Below are positions 9,672 to 17,054 of a stretch of DNA of 52,393 nt, piece by piece (the first letter of the stretch is position 1; every line of letters starts with the position of its first letter). The notes below the pieces were generated by a model. The model was not told where the DNA came from. It worked only from the letters and a program-made list of their open reading frames with translations, and did not search any database. A program made the translations under genes and the position numbers. The DNA is from an uncultured Prevotella sp. (lineage in GTDB: Bacteria; Bacteroidota; Bacteroidia; Bacteroidales; Bacteroidaceae). The stretch is taken from positions 1-52,393 of the forward strand of contig CAMVAI010000011.1 of assembly GCA_947165435.1 (NCBI GenBank), given 5' to 3'.

Positions 9672-9720
9672 CTTTGACCACGGTCAAAGCATGTTCTCAT
9701 TTCTTTGACCACGGTCAAAG
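9672..9720. repeat. two copies of an 18-bp inverted repeat upstream of susC
   Basis: Two identical 18-bp inverted repeats, CTTTGACC-AC-GGTCAAAG, occupy 9672-9689 and 9703-9720, 31 bp apart and each preceded by TTCTCATTT. A smaller palindrome CGAC-CAAA-GTCG follows at 9721-9732. They lie in the 122-bp gap between the stop of the secreted-protein gene (9759) and the susC start (9636). They could be a duplicated operator, RNA hairpins that set susC expression, or a small mobile repeat. The sequence alone does not decide. Confidence 0.75.
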
Positions 9721-9758
9721 CGACCAAAGTCGATTACTCGTTTTTCATTTCTCATTTT

Positions 9759-10931
9759 TTAGTCTGCCTTCATCAGCTCAATACGCGTCAGCACAAAGCC
9801 CAGGCCGGTGACGACCAGTCCTGACGTCTTTACCTTGTCGAGACTTTGTGCGTCGAAGGTCAGCACGACGTCCGTACCGTTGATGTCCATCCAGTTGGGC
9901 TCTGCCGAACCCGATATGTCATTCCATTTCCCTCTGTTCTCGCGGAAGGACATCTTCGGTGTCACGCCGGCCTCCTGCAGGCCGGGCAGCAGCTGGTAGC
10001 TTACGATGAGCACGTCGTTCTCGGTACACTCCTGGAAGGGCTCTGCCGTCAGCCGCAGGTTGCCACTCCAGTCGGTGGGGAAGGTCTTCTCGCCATGGAA
10101 CAGCTCGCCCGGCTGTAGCTTGTACTCCTTCGGGGCCCGCTGGGCCTGACTGTAGTCTTCGTCGGGCTGTGCCATGCACGACACCACGGAAATCTTGTCG
10201 AGCTTGAAACCCTTGCCGCCCACCCGCATGGAGATGCCGTCGGGGCCCGCCAGCTGTAGCTTGATGAGCTGCGACTGCTCATTGATATAATAGGTGAACC
10301 CGTCTGCTCCAATCTGTGCGCCATCGACGGAGGGATCCATCACGTTCCAAGTCATGTCCATCAGCTTGAGGGCTGCCCCCGGCTTGACTTTGCTCACGAT
10401 GAAGTGCAGGCCGTCGCCTACCTTTACGTCTTTGAACACCTTTTTCGAGATAGGCACCGAGGTGCTCCAGTCGTCCTTCAGCGTCATCGAAGGCCCTTTG
10501 TACACGATGGCCTCCGTGATTTCGGCTGCCGGAATGAGGGTCACCTGCATGATCTTGTAGTCGTGACCACCCAGGATGAGGCCGTGCTCCTTGATCTTGG
10601 CCAGTATAGGCTCCGTCATCTTCATGCGTACCGGCCCTTGCACCGACATGGCTCCATATTCAGGACTGACGGCTTGCCAGTCCTCGGGGTTCTGCATGGC
10701 TATCTGTGCCGTGCGCTTAGCTTCAGCCGTATATACCGTCATCACGTCGCCCACACCTGCCGACTGGAACTGTAAGGCATCGATCTTGATGTTGTCCTTC
10801 CATCCTGGACCTATGGTTTTGGGCCCGATGAGAATCGTCTTCTCAGCAGCCGTCGCGGCTGCCGAGAAAACAAGTCCCAGAAGGACACTACAAGTTATCC
10901 TTACTAACTTTAACCTAACTAACCTAGACAT
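9759..10931 (-). CDS. secreted protein with about three beta-sandwich-like modules, mannan locus
   Basis: An upstream in-frame extension exists, but the ATG at 10931 is chosen because it begins a clear signal peptide (MSRLVRLKLVRITC ... A-A-A-T-A-A), giving 390 residues. About three modules of 110-120 residues follow. The first (about 28-135: I-L-I-G-P-K-T-I-G ... V-G-D-V-M-T-V-Y ... H-G-L-I-L-G-G-H-D-Y-K-I) aligns almost without gaps to the periplasmic domain of the regulator at 15814. No C-terminal sorting tail, catalytic motif or lipobox is evident. It sits immediately before susC. A binding role for mannan is inferred from context; the family is not one I can name. Confidence 0.8.
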   Translation of the reverse strand: MSRLVRLKLVRITCSVLLGLVFSAAATAAEKTILIGPKTIGPGWKDNIKIDALQFQSAGVGDVMTVYTAEAKRTAQIAMQNPEDWQAVSPEYGAMSVQGPVRMKMTEPILAKIKEHGLILGGHDYKIMQVTLIPAAEITEAIVYKGPSMTLKDDWSTSVPISKKVFKDVKVGDGLHFIVSKVKPGAALKLMDMTWNVMDPSVDGAQIGADGFTYYINEQSQLIKLQLAGPDGISMRVGGKGFKLDKISVVSCMAQPDEDYSQAQRAPKEYKLQPGELFHGEKTFPTDWSGNLRLTAEPFQECTENDVLIVSYQLLPGLQEAGVTPKMSFRENRGKWNDISGSAEPNWMDINGTDVVLTFDAQSLDKVKTSGLVVTGLGFVLTRIELMKAD

Positions 10932-10959
10932 GACGTATGTATTTTGTTTTTTTGTGTGT

Positions 10960-11139
10960 TCAGAACGAAATACCGGGCAGGTTGACGCCGGGCATTGTGA
11001 TTTCGGGTGCAAGCGGGGTGACGTCGTCGCTACTAAAGTCGTCGGACATGACCGATATGTTGCTGGCAGACAGCAGTACATTGTGCGTGTTCAGCACGAG
11101 CACTTCGATGGCCGGAGTAGAATATTCTTTTCTTTTCAT
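10960..11139 (-). CDS. 59-aa peptide of the K-x-Y-x-x-P ... S-N-I-S family
   Basis: This small gene starts at the only suitable ATG (11139), with an A/G-rich AAGGAA about 8 bases upstream. The peptide starts MKRKEYSTPAIEV and continues through a hydrophobic stretch to L-L-S-A-S-N-I-S, then an acidic, Pro/Gly-rich tail. Residues Tyr6 to Ser29 align without gaps to the peptide at 12544, with identities at Y, P, T, N, L and the block S-N-I-S. It lacks a typical signal peptide or membrane span. It lies between two genes for secreted proteins and is probably in their transcript. Function is unknown: a leader or precursor peptide, a translation-coupling peptide or an assembly factor are possible. 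Confidence 0.72.
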   Translation of the reverse strand: MKRKEYSTPAIEVLVLNTHNVLLSASNISVMSDDFSSDDVTPLAPEITMPGVNLPGISF

Positions 11140-11166
11140 AGCTTTTTTCCTTTCCAAAAGTTGTTT

Positions 11167-12513
11167 TTATTTGACCATGATTTTGCGTCCTCCCACGATG
11201 TACAGACCATGAGTGGGTTGGCTGACCCGTTGTCCGCTGATGTTGTATATGGCAGCATTGCCGTCTGCCGTACTGAAGACTCTGTTGATACCCGTGGTGT
11301 TGCCGCCGAAGACCATTAGCACGGGGGCACCGCTTTCGGGCTTGATGTCGGTGTCGGTCTCCAGGTAGGCCGTGTTGGCAGATACACTGGCATCGCTCAT
11401 GACGCGGAAGAAGCCGTAGTCACTGCCTTTCTTGCCGAAGATATAGTGGTAATTGCCGGTGGTCGAGGCGGCCACGGTGCCGTCGCTGGTCTGTCCCTTC
11501 AGGTAGGTGGCTGCAGGGTAGGAGGCCTGCTCGTCGGCGACGACGGGGATGGTGTAGGAGCCCTCAGCACCGCGCAGGATGTAGCCGCAGTAGTTCCAGG
11601 TGGTGGCTGTCTCGGTCATGCTGACGCTGCCTGTTGCCACCGCCGAGGCATAGTAGGCCGTGAGTCCCGTTCCGGTGAAGTCCAGGTTCTTGCTGTGGCT
11701 CCATGTGCGTATGCCGTCGCTGCCCATCACCACCTGCACGGCATCGTAGCTGTCAGCGTAGGTGAGCAGCTGGACGCTGGTGAGCGTGAAGTTGTCGCCC
11801 TTGATGCCGAAGCCCTCCGTCTGGATTTTCACCATGTCGCTGTAGTTGTTGATCTCGAAATCGAACGTCAGGTCGGCAGCCGTCTCGATGCTTGTCCCCA
11901 CGTTGGTGGCAGTGTTCGTGAAGGCATCGGCATTGCCGTAGGCGTCGAGGATGTTGAACTGGAAGTAGCTCCAGCCACCCGGTGCGCTGTAGCTGAATCG
12001 GATGACGTCGCCTATCTTCGCTCCGCTCTGTGCGGCGAAGGTCTTGGCCGTCCAGGATGCTGTCCAGGAGGCATCGAGCAGCTCGGTCTGGGCGGTGGGA
12101 GTCACCTCGCCCGTCAGTTCTACCTTGGTGATGGTCGATGTGCTGAACCCATACATGTACATGCCATAGCTTTGCAGCGTTGACAGGTCGGCAGCGTTGA
12201 TGTCGCATGTGACTGATGTAACGCTGTTGTCGGAGAAGTAGGGCCACTCACTGATGCCGTTAAAGGCTTTGGCACTCCAGTCGCCACCCTCACCAGTCTT
12301 GTAGCACAGGTGCATGCTGCCAGCAGTGGTAAACGAGAAGGTGATGCGAATCTGGTCGCCGCTCTTGGCGGCAGCAAACAGGTCGGCAGCAATGTTGATT
12401 TCTGCATCGTTGATGCTGCTTCCTTCCCACAGCGTCGTCTCGAATGTCTTGGCATCCGCCGTACCGACCATTGCTGTGAGCGCCATGAGTACAAGTGTAA
12501 TTGTCTTTTTCAT
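11167..12513 (-). CDS. secreted two-module beta-rich protein with type IX-like C-terminal tail
   Basis: The 448-residue protein has a signal peptide (residues 1-21, ending A-D-A-K). The first module (about 24-135, L-W-E-G-S-S ... K-S-G-D-Q-I-R-I ... Y-K-T-G) resembles the repeats of the protein at 2467. The second (about 140-260) begins L-L-D-A-S-W-T-A-S-W. A third domain of small and polar residues (about 265-400) follows, then the tail I-Y-N-I-S-G-Q-R-V ... G-G-R-K-I-M-V-K. The tail suggests outer-surface sorting. No catalytic signature is seen. Its place between the mannanase and susC genes suggests a glycan-binding role. Confidence 0.8.
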   Translation of the reverse strand: MKKTITLVLMALTAMVGTADAKTFETTLWEGSSINDAEINIAADLFAAAKSGDQIRITFSFTTAGSMHLCYKTGEGGDWSAKAFNGISEWPYFSDNSVTSVTCDINAADLSTLQSYGMYMYGFSTSTITKVELTGEVTPTAQTELLDASWTASWTAKTFAAQSGAKIGDVIRFSYSAPGGWSYFQFNILDAYGNADAFTNTATNVGTSIETAADLTFDFEINNYSDMVKIQTEGFGIKGDNFTLTSVQLLTYADSYDAVQVVMGSDGIRTWSHSKNLDFTGTGLTAYYASAVATGSVSMTETATTWNYCGYILRGAEGSYTIPVVADEQASYPAATYLKGQTSDGTVAASTTGNYHYIFGKKGSDYGFFRVMSDASVSANTAYLETDTDIKPESGAPVLMVFGGNTTGINRVFSTADGNAAIYNISGQRVSQPTHGLYIVGGRKIMVK

Positions 12514-12543
12514 TGTTTTCGTTTTAGTTATCGTTATCGTTTG

Positions 12544-12663
12544 TTAGTCGAACTCGCCGTTGTAGGTATCTTCGCTCCTGCTGATATTGCTGGTTGTCAG
12601 TATGTTATTGAGTGTTTTAACCGTTACTATATGCATGCTTGGTTGCTCGTACTGCTTTTTCAT
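12544..12663 (-). CDS. 39-aa peptide of the K-x-Y-x-x-P ... S-N-I-S family, strong Shine-Dalgarno
   Basis: Reading down from the ATG at 12663 gives 39 residues: MKKQYEQPSMHIVTV, then a stretch to L-T-T-S-N-I-S, then R-S-E-D-T-Y-N-G-E-F-D and TAA. AGGAGG lies at 12673-12678 on the minus strand, 9 bases before the ATG and immediately after the upstream stop. Such a sequence is uncommon in Bacteroidetes and supports active translation. Its central 24 residues align ungapped to the peptide at 10960. Like that one it lies between genes for secreted proteins. Function is unknown. Confidence 0.75.
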   Translation of the reverse strand: MKKQYEQPSMHIVTVKTLNNILTTSNISRSEDTYNGEFD

Positions 12664-12678
12664 CTTGGTAGTCCTCCT

Positions 12679-14148
12679 TTATTTGATTATATATTTTTTT
12701 CCGTTCTTTACGAATATGCCGCGTGCTGGCTGGTTGACACGTTGTCCGGCTAAGTTGTAAAAGCACTCTGTATCGTCGGCATGTTTCGCGTCTAAGTCGA
12801 TGGTGCTGATGCCTGTCGCCTGACCGTCATTGATGTCGAAGAAGGCAGGAGCACCTGAACCGAAGTCGAAGTAGCCGGCAAAGGCTTTCAGTGTGGCACC
12901 GGAAGCACCTTTCTTAATGACGTTGCCAGTCACACCATATTTGTCTTGCATATCCATAGCGGCTGTAAAGTTTCCCTTGAACACTGTGCTGGCATCGGGC
13001 GTAGTAGCTGTGACGTTGACACCGGTAAACGTGATGCTGTTCTTGGCCTCGTCCATCTTCAGCAGATATGGCTTGCCTGCCGTCATTTCGCTTACCTGTG
13101 TTACCGTCACTGCAGAAGCATCGTTGGATGTGTACTCATACACCTTGGCTCCCGAGCCAAAATAGGTGGTGACCTGATCTGAAGTCAGTGCAAACGGCAG
13201 ACAGATGGTGTTCCATCCGACTTTCATGGTGCGGGTGAGGTCAACGTAAGAGTTATTTGCAGTATTTAAATATGGAGTTACCTTTTCGTCAAGTACAAAA
13301 TAATTATCATCTGCAACATAAGCGCGTTTCAGTTTGAACACGGCACTGGCTGTATTATTTTTCAGATATATCTGGTCCACTTTATTACTGTATGTGGAGT
13401 TAAGAGTGACACCGACAGATGTGGCACCTGCCTCAAAGTTTTGTGTTGAAGAGTACTTATTTACTCCGTCTTTTTCATTGTATTCTACAACAATTTCACC
13501 ACCAGAAGCGACTGCTTCCGAAAACTCAACAACAACTTTTCCATAGCTGCTGAAATCGTATTGATTGAATCCCCAACCTATTCCCTGCCAAGCATCTACA
13601 AAGGTGATGGTCTTGTTTTCGTACGAACTTCCCCAACCTCGGTCAAGATCTTTATTGGCTAATCCTAGGTTAAAAACCTTAACATCCCCTGAATTTGAAG
13701 CTAAGACAGGATTCTCCTTGAAGATAATTGAGACATTCTGGGTGAATTCGTCCATTTGTTTTAATTCAAACTTACAGAAGCGCGCTTTGTAGTCTGTAAA
13801 TGAAATCACGATCTCCTGCTCACTGTCAGATTTGGGAATGTCTGCCGATACTGTATGCATGATATCGTTATCCCCTTCTTTCTCTCCAGTCTTGAAGCTG
13901 AGGTTGATTTGAAACTTAGCTTCTGCTTTAGTCACCTTTACCACCAACTTGTCATAGGCTCTTAGGTCTTGATCATGCCAAATCTGACCGCCGCCGTACT
14001 GTTTTTTGGCCGTGAAGGTGAGGGACGAAGAAGTCCATTCGCCATCATCACCTGAGTATGGGCTAAATGAAGTGATGTCATAAGCCGCATCTGCTTTTGC
14101 CCCAAGGGTTGCAAGGACAAGCAACATAAGTGTAATAATCTTTTTCAT
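12679..14148 (-). CDS. secreted multi-module protein with type IX-like C-terminal tail
   Basis: The 489-residue protein has a signal peptide (1-20, ending A-K-A-D-A). Two beta-rich modules follow (about 22-150 and 155-275); each contains a Y-D-K/Y-G-K-V-V-V ... V motif like those in jelly-roll binding domains. Next is a domain starting with V-G-W-N-T-I-C-L-P-F (about 310-430), common in Prevotella surface proteins. The tail is F-Y-N-L-A-G-Q-R-V ... N-G-K-K-Y-I-I-K. The gene is visibly richer in A+T than its neighbours, particularly 13.25-14.1 kb, which may mean separate acquisition. No catalytic residues are recognised; glycan binding is inferred from context. Confidence 0.78.
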   Translation of the reverse strand: MKKIITLMLLVLATLGAKADAAYDITSFSPYSGDDGEWTSSSLTFTAKKQYGGGQIWHDQDLRAYDKLVVKVTKAEAKFQINLSFKTGEKEGDNDIMHTVSADIPKSDSEQEIVISFTDYKARFCKFELKQMDEFTQNVSIIFKENPVLASNSGDVKVFNLGLANKDLDRGWGSSYENKTITFVDAWQGIGWGFNQYDFSSYGKVVVEFSEAVASGGEIVVEYNEKDGVNKYSSTQNFEAGATSVGVTLNSTYSNKVDQIYLKNNTASAVFKLKRAYVADDNYFVLDEKVTPYLNTANNSYVDLTRTMKVGWNTICLPFALTSDQVTTYFGSGAKVYEYTSNDASAVTVTQVSEMTAGKPYLLKMDEAKNSITFTGVNVTATTPDASTVFKGNFTAAMDMQDKYGVTGNVIKKGASGATLKAFAGYFDFGSGAPAFFDINDGQATGISTIDLDAKHADDTECFYNLAGQRVNQPARGIFVKNGKKYIIK

Positions 14149-14184
14149 CGTTTTCGTTTATGTTTTCGTTATTGTTTTATTTTT

Positions 14185-15300
14185 TTATTTCATTAGTTCC
14201 TTCACTTGTTCTCTTGTGACGACATACGGCTGGCTGAAGGCATCTTTCCACCACGCCTCGTTGGCGAACTGGTGCTCTTCCGACTTGCCGTCGTTGTAGG
14301 CACCGTCGTACCACGTCATGAACCACAACCAACGGCTTCCCTGCGCCCAAATCTTGGAGAGCAGCGACATGTGTACCTCGTCGCCGTTGCCGCACTCGGC
14401 CAGGGTGATCATCTTGTTGGGATATTCTTCCGAGAGTTGCTTGAACTCCTTCATCAGCGGGTACTGCAGGGCGGCGTAGTTGTCGCGGCCCACAATGTCC
14501 ACCACGTCGTCGCCAGGATACCAGTCCTTGTCGCCCATCTGAGAGTTCCACACCCAGATGAGGTTGTTCAGCCCCTGCTTGTTGACCATGTAGTCGTACA
14601 TCCACCGCCACAGCTTCTTGTACACCTCGGCACCCTTGGCACCCCACCAGAACCAGGCTCCGCCGCCCTCATACTCGTAGGTGTTGCCCGAAGCCTCGTG
14701 GAACGGGCGCCAGATGACGGGGATGCCCCGCTGCTGCATCTTCTTCAGATAGCCGCACACCTGGTTCATCTGCCTGACGGCCACCTTGTTCTCGTCGGTG
14801 CCGTCCTGATAAACCTTCGAGGGGTCGAACGATGTCTCGCCCGGCTTTGTTCCTGGCGAGCAGGTCAGGTTGACACCGTCGTTGGCATAAACCTGCCAGT
14901 GCCACATGCAGCCCACGATGCCACCGGCCTCGTGCCATTCGCGCACGCAGGTGTCGTCGGAGTAGTCGAGCCATCCCTTGGGGTTGACATCGCGCGAGGC
15001 ATGGATGTTGATGAAGTCGAACACGTTGATGGCGGGCCACCGTCCGGTCCATTTGTACACGTTCTCTGCATCGCGCGTGTTCCAGTCGACATTAGCCACC
15101 GTTCCCGAGATAATGCGCTTGCCATAGAGGTCGCTGAGCATGGCGAAGAGCTTTTTGGTTTCCGGCGTGGCTTTGTCGTTCACCAGCTGGTAGTCTGCTG
15201 TTCCCACTGCGGTTTCCCCGGTGGAGGTGCCGACCGGCGACTCTGCATGAGAGCAGCTGAAGAGCGAAGCCAGCATGGCAAAGATTAGTAATCTGTTCAT
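14185..15300 (-). CDS. beta-mannanase lipoprotein, glycoside hydrolase family GH26
   Basis: The ATG at 15300 is chosen over an upstream TTG; it gives 371 residues with an immediate lipoprotein signal (L-A-S-L-F-S-C, Cys16). GH26 features are clear: WRPFHEASG with His201 and acid/base Glu202, followed by W-F-W-W-G (about 216-220), and the nucleophile region I-T-L-A-E-C-G with Glu302. W-V-W-N-S, the D-W-Y-P-G-D loop and a W-F-M-T-W-Y strand near the end complete the barrel. The enzyme would cut beta-1,4-mannan at the cell surface or on the periplasmic membrane face. It follows the short AraC-type gene by 44 bp, probably in the same transcript, and identifies the substrate of the whole locus. 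Confidence 0.94.
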   Translation of the reverse strand: MNRLLIFAMLASLFSCSHAESPVGTSTGETAVGTADYQLVNDKATPETKKLFAMLSDLYGKRIISGTVANVDWNTRDAENVYKWTGRWPAINVFDFINIHASRDVNPKGWLDYSDDTCVREWHEAGGIVGCMWHWQVYANDGVNLTCSPGTKPGETSFDPSKVYQDGTDENKVAVRQMNQVCGYLKKMQQRGIPVIWRPFHEASGNTYEYEGGGAWFWWGAKGAEVYKKLWRWMYDYMVNKQGLNNLIWVWNSQMGDKDWYPGDDVVDIVGRDNYAALQYPLMKEFKQLSEEYPNKMITLAECGNGDEVHMSLLSKIWAQGSRWLWFMTWYDGAYNDGKSEEHQFANEAWWKDAFSQPYVVTREQVKELMK

Positions 15301-15344
15301 TTTGTTCAATGTTTTTGTTATTTTTTATTATTAATAATGTGATT

Positions 15345-15695
15345 TCAGTCTTTTGCTTTCATTCGGTATTCGGTGGGTGTGCATCCGTAGGCGCTCTTGA
15401 ACTGCCGGTTGAAGTTCGACAGGGTGCTGTAGCCGCAGCGATAGCAAATCTCGCTGATGGCGAGGCCAGTCACGCGCAGCTCCTGTTCTGCTGCTGACAG
15501 CCGCTGCCTGATGAGCCATTTGCTGAAGGGCATGCCCATCTTACAGCTCATATATCGGCTCAGTGACTCGGCTGTCATGCCCACCATTGATGCCAACTCG
15601 CTCAGGCTGGGTTCCCGGTTGTAGCGCGACTGGATGTAAGCCTTGATGACGGCCTGCCTTTCTTCGGTACTGTTTTTGGTTTTTACGTTATTCAT
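15345..15695 (-). CDS. short AraC-family DNA-binding protein
   Basis: ATG 15695 gives 116 residues. It is chosen because a TAnnTTTG promoter element lies 10 bases upstream, so longer in-frame extensions would start before transcription does. The product is almost only the AraC double helix-turn-helix (about 20-113): L-S-E-L-A-S-M-V-G-M ... L-S-R-Y-M, then I-S-E-I-C-Y-R-C-G-Y-S-T-L-S-N-F-N-R-Q-F-K and P-T-E-Y-R. There is no ligand-binding domain, so it may act as a constitutive activator or amplifier or respond through a partner. It sits at the head of the mannan operon, downstream of the transmembrane regulator. Confidence 0.85.
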   Translation of the reverse strand: MNNVKTKNSTEERQAVIKAYIQSRYNREPSLSELASMVGMTAESLSRYMSCKMGMPFSKWLIRQRLSAAEQELRVTGLAISEICYRCGYSTLSNFNRQFKSAYGCTPTEYRMKAKD

Positions 15696-15704
15696 AATCG
15701 ACTG

Positions 15705-15712
15705 CAAATGTA
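15705..15712 (-). promoter_or_regulatory. -7 element of the short araC gene
   Basis: TACATTTG on the minus strand matches the Bacteroidetes consensus TAnnTTTG. The start codon is only 9 bases further on, so the leader would be very short. It abuts the terminator of the upstream regulator gene. Confidence 0.6.
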
Positions 15713-15752
15713 GCAAAATAAAACAAGCGGACATCTGCCTGATGTCCGCTTG
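15712..15752 (-). terminator. Rho-independent terminator of the transmembrane regulator gene
   Basis: A perfect 12-bp stem (15724-15735 with 15741-15752, CAAGCGGACATC) and 5-base loop is followed on the minus strand by TTTTATTTT. It separates the regulator at 15814 from the mannan operon. Confidence 0.85.
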
Positions 15753-15762
15753 CTGTTTCGTA

Positions 15763-15790
15763 TCATAATTCCGCATGTTCGGAATCATGA
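15763..15790. promoter_or_regulatory. 28-bp palindrome upstream of the mannan operon
   Basis: TCATAATTCCG, 6 bases, CGGAATCATGA: 11-bp arms with one mismatch. It lies between the regulator stop and the terminator, about 50 bp upstream of the short araC promoter, so it could be a regulator binding site or a second RNA hairpin. Confidence 0.45.
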
Positions 15791-15813
15791 TTTTACTTAC
15801 CGGAGTCTGTGTC

Positions 15814-16806
15814 TTACCCCTTGCTGCGTGCCTGTTTCTGAAACTCAGAAGGTGTCAGGCCGGTGATCTTCTTGAAGGTGGTGACAAACGTGGAGCGCGA
15901 CCCGTAGCCCACACCCTCGCCAATCGACTCGATGGTGTATTGGCCGTAGCGCACAATGTCGTTCAGGCGGCGGCACGCCTCCTTGATGCGGTACTCGTTG
16001 AGCAGTTGGTTGAAGTTCTTGCCAAACTGCTCGTTGATAATCTGCGACACGTTCTTGTAGTTCGACCCCACCAGTTCGGAAAGCTTGTTCAGGTTGAAGT
16101 CGGTGGCAAAGATTTCCTCCGTGTCCTCAAACAGCTTCAGTATGCGGTTGCTCAGAACGATTTTCTCGTCTTCGTCGAGCGTGGAGTTCTGGTATTTCTT
16201 GTTCGTGGCCTGCATCATCTCCTTGAAAGCCAGTATCTGCCCCTCGTAGTTGGCCCGCATGCGCCGCTCCTTGTCGGCAGCGGCTATCACGTCTAAGTTG
16301 GCCTGATAGATGCTGTGGTAGGCTCGGCGTAGCTGCCGGTTCTTGTAGATCAGTATGGCGAAGGCGATGAAAATCACCAGCAGGATGATGCCGGTGGCCA
16401 TCTGGATGATGGTGCGCACCTGGTTGTCGCCATGCTTGATGACCACGCGGTCTATCACGTAGTTGTAGCCCCGGACCTTCAGCCCGTACTGCTTCAGCTC
16501 GTTCAGCTTGTCGTGCGTGTCAACAATCATCTCGAAGTCGCCCGTAATCACGGCACCGTTTACCACGTCGGGGGCTATCTGGTGGTATCGGTGGTTCTGG
16601 AAAGCCCCTTTCGATTCGGGCGTGACGTTCTTGGCATATACATAGACGGTGTCGCCCATGTCGAGATTGTGGAACTTGATGCTGCTGATTTCCACCGTTC
16701 CCCAGTCGCCGATGCTCTTGGGGCCTTGGAAGATGACCTCGGGCGGCATTGCCCAGGCCATGCAAACTGTCATCAGAGCTAATATTAACAAGTGTAATCG
16801 TGTCAT
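15814..16806 (-). CDS. transmembrane AraC-type regulator with periplasmic glycan-binding-like sensor
   Basis: ATG 16806 gives 330 residues; a TAnnTTTG element lies upstream. The order is: signal or first membrane anchor (1-19); periplasmic domain (about 20-130); one membrane span (about 134-155, I-I-L-L-V-I-F-I-A-F-A-I-L-I-Y); a basic, probably coiled-coil linker (156-215); and an AraC-type helix-turn-helix (about 228-326, L-S-E-L-V-G-S-N-Y-K-N-V-S ... I-E-S-I-G-E-G-V-G-Y-G-S-R-S-T-F-V-T-T-F-K). There is no kinase or receiver, so it is not a hybrid two-component sensor. The sensor domain is homologous to module 1 of the secreted protein at 9759. I infer it binds mannan-derived ligand in the periplasm and activates the adjacent locus. 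Confidence 0.85.
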   Translation of the reverse strand: MTRLHLLILALMTVCMAWAMPPEVIFQGPKSIGDWGTVEISSIKFHNLDMGDTVYVYAKNVTPESKGAFQNHRYHQIAPDVVNGAVITGDFEMIVDTHDKLNELKQYGLKVRGYNYVIDRVVIKHGDNQVRTIIQMATGIILLVIFIAFAILIYKNRQLRRAYHSIYQANLDVIAAADKERRMRANYEGQILAFKEMMQATNKKYQNSTLDEDEKIVLSNRILKLFEDTEEIFATDFNLNKLSELVGSNYKNVSQIINEQFGKNFNQLLNEYRIKEACRRLNDIVRYGQYTIESIGEGVGYGSRSTFVTTFKKITGLTPSEFQKQARSKG

Positions 16807-16834
16807 AAGTTTCTTCAAGTTATCAAAAACGCTG

Positions 16835-16842
16835 CAAAAGTA
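16835..16842 (-). promoter_or_regulatory. -7 element of the transmembrane regulator gene
   Basis: TACTTTTG on the minus strand, 28 bases before the start codon, matches TAnnTTTG. Confidence 0.55.
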
Positions 16843-17017
16843 ATCATTCGACGGAAAATAGACTGACATTATTTTATCATTTTTCCTTCACTGCCAGTGA
16901 AAGATGTTGCAAAGATAAGAAAGTATTTTGACATGGCAAAACAAACATGTTGGCATTTCGTGTTGATTATTATATTAAATAATGTTGTCAATGGCGGTGT
17001 TTTTCGTGAAATAATTG

Positions 17018-17025
17018 TACCTTTG
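17018..17025 (+). promoter_or_regulatory. -7 element of glyS
   Basis: TACCTTTG, 29 bases before the ATG at 17055, followed by GCAGGC. Confidence 0.65.
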
Positions 17026-17054
17026 CAGGCAAATTTCGAAATTTATATTGTTTT

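Noticed and set aside
10932..11081. 50-codon N-terminal extension of the secreted protein at 9759
   Set aside because: It overlaps the small peptide gene and precedes a perfect signal peptide that starts at 10931.
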